The translations under genes were made by a program, and so were the position numbers. Of a stretch of DNA of 64,000 nucleotides, positions 60,154 to 64,000 are shown piece by piece (the stretch's first letter is position 1; each line of letters begins with the position of its first letter). The stretch lies in contig JANQQU010000082.1 of NCBI GenBank assembly GCA_028284905.1, positions 62,001 through 126,000 of the forward strand, given 5' to 3'. The DNA is from Calditrichia bacterium (GTDB lineage Bacteria; Calditrichota; Calditrichia; RBG-13-44-9; J075). Under the pieces are notes generated by a model that had not been told where the DNA came from, did not search any database, and saw only the letters and a list, made by a program, of their open reading frames with translations.

Positions 60154-60693
60154 CTAGCCGTTCGGGTTCATTTCCGAAGTTTTGATGACTTTCGAGACGC
60201 GCGTTTCGTAATAGTCATTATTTTTCGTCAGTTCAAATTGTTCCAGCAGCTTCTCTTTGTCCCAGACCAAATCTTCCCGAGAATAAGCGGCAAAATCGTA
60301 CACCTGGGTCAATTCGATCGCTTCCCGCGGACAAGCTTCTTCGCACATGCCGCAGTAGATGCAACGGAGCATGTCGATTTCAAAAACCACCGGATATTTT
60401 TCCCGGTCGTCCCACGGGGAAACACCACCGATAATGTGGATACATTTTGCCGGGCAGGCTGCCGAACACATCTCACAGGCGACGCACTTAATGCGTCCTT
60501 CTTCATCCTTGTTCAAACGATGCGCACCACGATATCCGGGCCTCGGCACCCATTTTTCTTCCGGATACTGGACGGTAAACTTCTTCTTGGGGATATGCGA
60601 GGCGGTAATTCCCATGCCTTTCAGTATATTGGGAATATATGCTTTTTCGCTCCAATTTAGATCCGGCGCTGTAAGCTTTTTTACTTTTGCCAT
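60154..60693 (-). CDS. nuoI: NADH-quinone oxidoreductase subunit I (2[4Fe-4S] ferredoxin)
   Basis: 179 aa from ATG 60693 (AGGA 5 bases upstream). Two [4Fe-4S] motifs, CVACEMCSAACP and CIYCGMCEEACP, separated as in complex I NuoI, with VPRPGYRGAHRLNKDE before the first and CPREAIEL after the second. The N-terminus has a GMGITASHIPKKKFTVQYPEE stretch as in NuoI proteins. It passes electrons towards the quinone site. No other nuo gene is next to it: cinA and phoD flank it. Its own terminator suggests a single-gene transcript. Confidence 0.9.
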   Translation of the reverse strand: MAKVKKLTAPDLNWSEKAYIPNILKGMGITASHIPKKKFTVQYPEEKWVPRPGYRGAHRLNKDEEGRIKCVACEMCSAACPAKCIHIIGGVSPWDDREKYPVVFEIDMLRCIYCGMCEEACPREAIELTQVYDFAAYSREDLVWDKEKLLEQFELTKNNDYYETRVSKVIKTSEMNPNG

Positions 60694-60901
60694 CTTTATC
60701 CTAACTGCGAGATATTTCGTCGAAAGATCTTGTGCTATTTTTATCAAAGCAAATATAATCATTCGGATATATTATGGAAACTGTTTTTTCGCAAAAATAA
60801 TCCTTCCACGCTTCAATTCCAGAAAGCGCTTGATTTTCCCAAAAAATAGCGTAAAATGCGGTGTCATTTTCGATATTTGTAACCAATGCAAGGAGCAGGT
60901 T

Positions 60902-62233
60902 GTGAAGATTTTTTTCCGGGCAATAACTATCGCCTTTTTGCTAACTCAAATGGGATTATCACAAGCCAAATATCTTCAATCCGGGCCGATGGCTGGCTAC
61001 TCGGAAATGCGGGAAGTGTTATTGTGGGTACAAACCAACGACGCTGCCGCAGTTAAGTTTGCTTATTTCCCGGATGACAATCCCAAAGAAAAACGATTCT
61101 CCCGCACTGTTAACACAACCCACGAACAAGCCTATACCGCAAAAATTGCCCTCGAAAGTCTGGAACCGGGCACACATTACACTTACGAATTATACATTAA
61201 TAATAAGCAGGTGAAGCGACCGTATCCGTTAAAGTTTCAAACCCAGGCGCTCTGGCAATGGCGCAACGACCCGCCCCCGTTTAAATTTCTTATCGGCAGC
61301 TGTAACTATATCAACGATACGCCATATGATCGTCCCGGTAAACCATATGGCGACGGATATGGCATTTTCGATACGATGGCAAAGCAGCAGGCAGATTTTA
61401 TGGTTTGGTTGGGAGACAATACTTATCTCCGGGAAGTCGACTGGTACAGCCGCAGCGGCATCATGTATCGCTACACCCACACCCGTTCTGTTGCGGAAAT
61501 GCAGCCACTGCTTGCCGCCATGCATCACTATGCGATTTGGGATGATCATGATTACGGCCCCAATAATAGTGACGCCAGCTTTCGCCAAAAAGCAGACGCA
61601 CTGGATGCATTTACCTACTTTTGGGGAAACCCCACCTTCGGCATAGATAATCAACCGGGTGCCACCACCATGTTCCAATGGGGCGACGTCGAGTTCTATT
61701 TGCTCGATAATCGCTACTATCGCTCGTCGAACAATCGCCTCAGCGGGCAGCACAGTATTTTAGGCGATCAGCAGATCGACTGGTTGATTAATGCGCTTGC
61801 CACCAGCACTGCACCATTCAAGTTTGTGGTTCTTGGTGGCCAGATTCTCAGCAACCTCGCCGTTTTCGAAAATCACGCGAACTATTCTGCTGAACGGGAA
61901 AAGATTCTCGATGCGATTGCCCAGAACAATATCTGGGGCGTTTTCTTCCTGAGCGGCGATCGCCATCATAGCGAGCTGAGTGAATTGCGCCGCCGCGGCC
62001 AGTATTCACTATATGATCTGACCGTCTCCCCGTTAACTGCCGGGCCAAATCCCCGGGCCGCCAACGAGGCCAATGCTCTGCGCATGGCAGACACTTTTGT
62101 CGGGGAAAGAAATTTTGCAGCGTTGGAAATTTCCGGCCCAAGACGGGAACGTGTACTAAAAATAAGCGTGAAAAACGCCAGTGGGGAAGATTTATGGACA
62201 AAAGAGATTGCTGCAAAAGATTTGCGCAATTGA
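60902..62233 (+). CDS. PhoD-family alkaline phosphatase/phosphodiesterase
   Basis: 443 aa from GTG 60902, 6 bases after AGGAG; the open frame extends further upstream but that part is antisense to nuoI. Signal peptide (KIFFRAITIAFLLTQMGLSQA). An N-terminal fibronectin-like/PhoD-N domain (about 25-115), then the metallophosphatase core: GSCNYIND, WLGDNTYLREVDW, IWDDHDYGPNN and FLSGDRHHSEL supply the metal ligands. It hydrolyses phosphate esters outside the cytoplasm, probably for phosphate supply; the exact substrate is unclear. Confidence 0.92.
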   Translation: MKIFFRAITIAFLLTQMGLSQAKYLQSGPMAGYSEMREVLLWVQTNDAAAVKFAYFPDDNPKEKRFSRTVNTTHEQAYTAKIALESLEPGTHYTYELYINNKQVKRPYPLKFQTQALWQWRNDPPPFKFLIGSCNYINDTPYDRPGKPYGDGYGIFDTMAKQQADFMVWLGDNTYLREVDWYSRSGIMYRYTHTRSVAEMQPLLAAMHHYAIWDDHDYGPNNSDASFRQKADALDAFTYFWGNPTFGIDNQPGATTMFQWGDVEFYLLDNRYYRSSNNRLSGQHSILGDQQIDWLINALATSTAPFKFVVLGGQILSNLAVFENHANYSAEREKILDAIAQNNIWGVFFLSGDRHHSELSELRRRGQYSLYDLTVSPLTAGPNPRAANEANALRMADTFVGERNFAALEISGPRRERVLKISVKNASGEDLWTKEIAAKDLRN

Positions 62234-62274
62234 TTCGTATACGCCCGAAATAGCGTCATAAAGGGATTTTTTAA

Positions 62275-62303
62275 TTGACTTTAGAGGGGCTGACCAGTAA
62301 ATT
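62275..62303 (+). promoter_or_regulatory. Predicted sigma-70 promoter of secD
   Basis: TTGACT, 17-base spacer, TAAATT, 90 bases before the secD ATG. A strong GGAGGAG precedes that ATG. Confidence 0.5.
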
Positions 62304-62393
62304 CGGAGTTCGTGAATTTTATCCTGTGATTTTTGCTAAGTAAAAGTATGATGATAGATTATAGTTGTTTTTTTATTGGAGGAGTAATTAGGA

Positions 62394-64000
62394 ATGTCTA
62401 GTAAACCGACCTACAAACTGGTTCTAATTGTTTTTCTCATCGCTCTGTTCGGATGGTCTTTGGTTCCGACGGTTAACTATCTTGGAATGAGTGTCGATGA
62501 GAGAGCACAGATGCGCCTGGAAGATCGTGAAGGCTTTGAAACGATGGTCAAGCAGGCGATTAAACTTGGTCTGGACTTACAGGGTGGTGTTCGCCTGGTA
62601 TTGGAAATCGACCTTAAAGACCTGCTAAGAGAACTGGCCAACGAAGGTACTGTTGACGGGCAATTTACCCGCCTGCTCAACGAAGCCAGTGATGAAGCCG
62701 GAATAGATGACGGCAATATTGTGGTCATTTTCGACAGAAAACTGCAGGATGCCGGTATCGATATTGCCAAGTACTATCGCAACCGTTCGCTCCGGGACCG
62801 CGAAGCAGTCTTACTTTATCTCACCGAGCAGAAAAATGATGCTGTGGATCGCGCACTGGAAGTTTTGCGTAACCGCGTGGATGAATTTGGTGTTTCCGAG
62901 CCGATTATTCAGAAGCAGGGCGCCAGCCGAATCATTGTAGAGCTGGCTGGCATTACCGATCCCAGACAAGCGCGTGAGTTGGTCGGTAAAACCGCTAAAC
63001 TGGAATTCAGCCTGTTGAAGGACGCGAATGTTGCCGAAAGAGCTGCCAAGCGGGTTAATGACTACCTGTTAAGTATGGCTGGCCCCGGCACTGTTGTAGA
63101 AGACAGCACCAGCGACGATAGTGATGCCGGCGAGAGCGATTCCACAACTGTTAGCGCTGAAGACCTCTTCGGCAGTACCGACACCACTAAAGTCAGCGGC
63201 GAAGAGCTGTTCAACACGGGTGACTCCTCCAACACCGCAGCTGCCAGTGACAATACGCTGTTCCAAATCCTCGGCCCCGGCTACATTTTCATTAAGGAAA
63301 ATGATGTGGACCGTTTCAAGGCGGCCATGCAGGATTCTGCCTTACTCAGCCAAATCGACCGCGAAGTGCTTGGCGCCAGATTTTTGCTCCACAGCAAGCG
63401 GATCCAAACCCAGGATACCGGTGAATCCCTGATTCAGGCTTACTTTGTCGATCGTAACGTCGCCGTTGATGGCTCGACGATTATCGACGCCAGCCATAAC
63501 CTCGTAGACCGCACCCAAATCGACAACGCCATGGGCGGCTACCAGGCCAATATTCGCTTTAATGATGACGGCAGCCGCAGATTTGCAGTGGTGACCGGTG
63601 CAAATGTTGGCAAACGCCTTGCGATCGTTCTTGATGACCGCGTTCAGTCCGCTCCAAATATTCAGGAAAGAATCAATGGCGGCCGTGCCCGTATTACCGG
63701 TCTGGAAACCAATGACGAAGCAAGAATCCTCTCCAGCGTTTTGAAGGCCGGCTCCCTGCCCGCCCCGCTGAAAATTATTGAAGAGCGTTCGGTTGGTGCA
63801 TCTCTCGGTGCAGACTCCGTTAACAAAGGTCTCTTCGCAACCCTGCTTGGCTTAGGCCTGGTTGCAATTTTTATGATTATTTATTACAAAACATCCGGTA
63901 TGCTGGCTAACATCGCGCTTTTCCTGAACATTATTTTCCTGATGGGCACCATGTCTACCATGCATGCCACGCTTACCCTGCCGGGTATTGCCGGAATTAT
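62394..64000 (+). CDS. secD: Protein translocase subunit SecD (3' end beyond the window)
   Basis: The frame is open from ATG 62394 to the window edge, about 535 codons. SecD with SecF drives the late stage of Sec export using the proton gradient. Seen: first membrane helix (LVLIVFLIALFGWSLVP), GLDLQGGVRLVLEID (P1 head start), VLRNRVDEFGVSEPIIQ, a P1 region ending GYQANIRFNDDGSRRFAV, then SVGASLGADSVNKGL and the start of the multi-helix export domain. Residues about 234-283 are a Ser/Thr/Asp-rich insertion (DSTSDDSDAGESDSTTVSAE) not usual in SecD. secF may follow outside the window. Confidence 0.93.
   Translation, partial: MSSKPTYKLVLIVFLIALFGWSLVPTVNYLGMSVDERAQMRLEDREGFETMVKQAIKLGLDLQGGVRLVLEIDLKDLLRELANEGTVDGQFTRLLNEASDEAGIDDGNIVVIFDRKLQDAGIDIAKYYRNRSLRDREAVLLYLTEQKNDAVDRALEVLRNRVDEFGVSEPIIQKQGASRIIVELAGITDPRQARELVGKTAKLEFSLLKDANVAERAAKRVNDYLLSMAGPGTVVEDSTSDDSDAGESDSTTVSAEDLFGSTDTTKVSGEELFNTGDSSNTAAASDNTLFQILGPGYIFIKENDVDRFKAAMQDSALLSQIDREVLGARFLLHSKRIQTQDTGESLIQAYFVDRNVAVDGSTIIDASHNLVDRTQIDNAMGGYQANIRFNDDGSRRFAVVTGANVGKRLAIVLDDRVQSAPNIQERINGGRARITGLETNDEARILSSVLKAGSLPAPLKIIEERSVGASLGADSVNKGLFATLLGLGLVAIFMIIYYKTSGMLANIALFLNIIFLMGTMSTMHATLTLPGIAGI

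Noticed and set aside
60359-60901. Upstream extension of the PhoD reading frame (624-codon open frame)
   Set aside because: It is antisense to nuoI; a GTG with AGGAG and a signal peptide starts the real gene at 60902.

Overview
This window comes from a bacterium of the FCB supergroup, most like Calditrichota, KSB1 or Ignavibacteria. The signs are a DUF5916 outer-membrane protein, a secreted protein ending in a FlgD/T9SS-type sorting tail (YPNPFNP motif), two very large two-component-regulator-propeller histidine kinases, a membrane-anchored AraC regulator, DUF4097 proteins under an ECF sigma factor, and a MipA/OmpV porin-like protein. The species cannot be fixed from the sequence. I recognise no phage, plasmid, transposase, CRISPR array, rRNA or tRNA. 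Genes are dense and lie in short operons on both strands.

Layout. 1-4.5 kb: partial DUF5916 protein, NfuA-type Fe-S carrier, a B12-binding-like radical SAM enzyme whose gene reads through UGA into a Cys-Sec-Ala-Glu-Pro tail (a selenoprotein), and a cold-shock protein. 4.5-16.6 kb: housekeeping and catabolic genes (kynurenine 3-monooxygenase, 3-methyladenine glycosylase, RNase Y, MEMO1-like protein, Na+-dependent amino-acid transporter, acyl-CoA thioesterase, glutamate dehydrogenase) and a large PEP-synthase-like/nucleotidyltransferase fusion. 16.7-21.1 kb: membrane AraC regulator, MipA/OmpV protein and a CPBP protease-beta-lactamase fusion, which look like an envelope-response cluster. 21.6-28.1 kb: odd receiver protein, FtsX-type permease, two hydrolases, DUF3052, ribosomal protein S20. 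28.2-39.7 kb, minus strand: two propeller kinases, a LuxR-type regulator, imidazolonepropionase, DsbD-alpha-like protein and a second-type EF-G. 39.9-47.4 kb: ATP-grasp ligase, HAD hydrolase, LVIVD-repeat secreted protein, small unknown gene, pentapeptide-repeat membrane protein. 47.5-51.8 kb, minus strand: ECF sigma factor, HEAT-repeat anti-sigma factor and two DUF4097 proteins. 51.9-64 kb: SF1 helicase-nuclease, phosphoglucomutase, CinA, a stand-alone NuoI ferredoxin, PhoD phosphatase, and the 5' part of secD.

Two things stand out. First, the radical SAM selenoprotein: UGA is followed in frame by Ala-Glu-Pro and overlaps a candidate bacterial SECIS hairpin. Second, the intergenic spaces hold many degenerate repeats with 7-bp or 8-bp periods, usually folding back on themselves and often touching stop codons. 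They include three relatives of a TGTCATTGCGAG-type inverted repeat (two inside the sigma/anti-sigma operon), an octamer family seen three times, and tandem copies of the 3' end of cinA.

Functionally the genes suggest an amino-acid-using heterotroph (transporter, kynurenine and histidine pathway enzymes, glutamate dehydrogenase) with extensive envelope sensing. Family assignments come from reading motifs. No database search was run.
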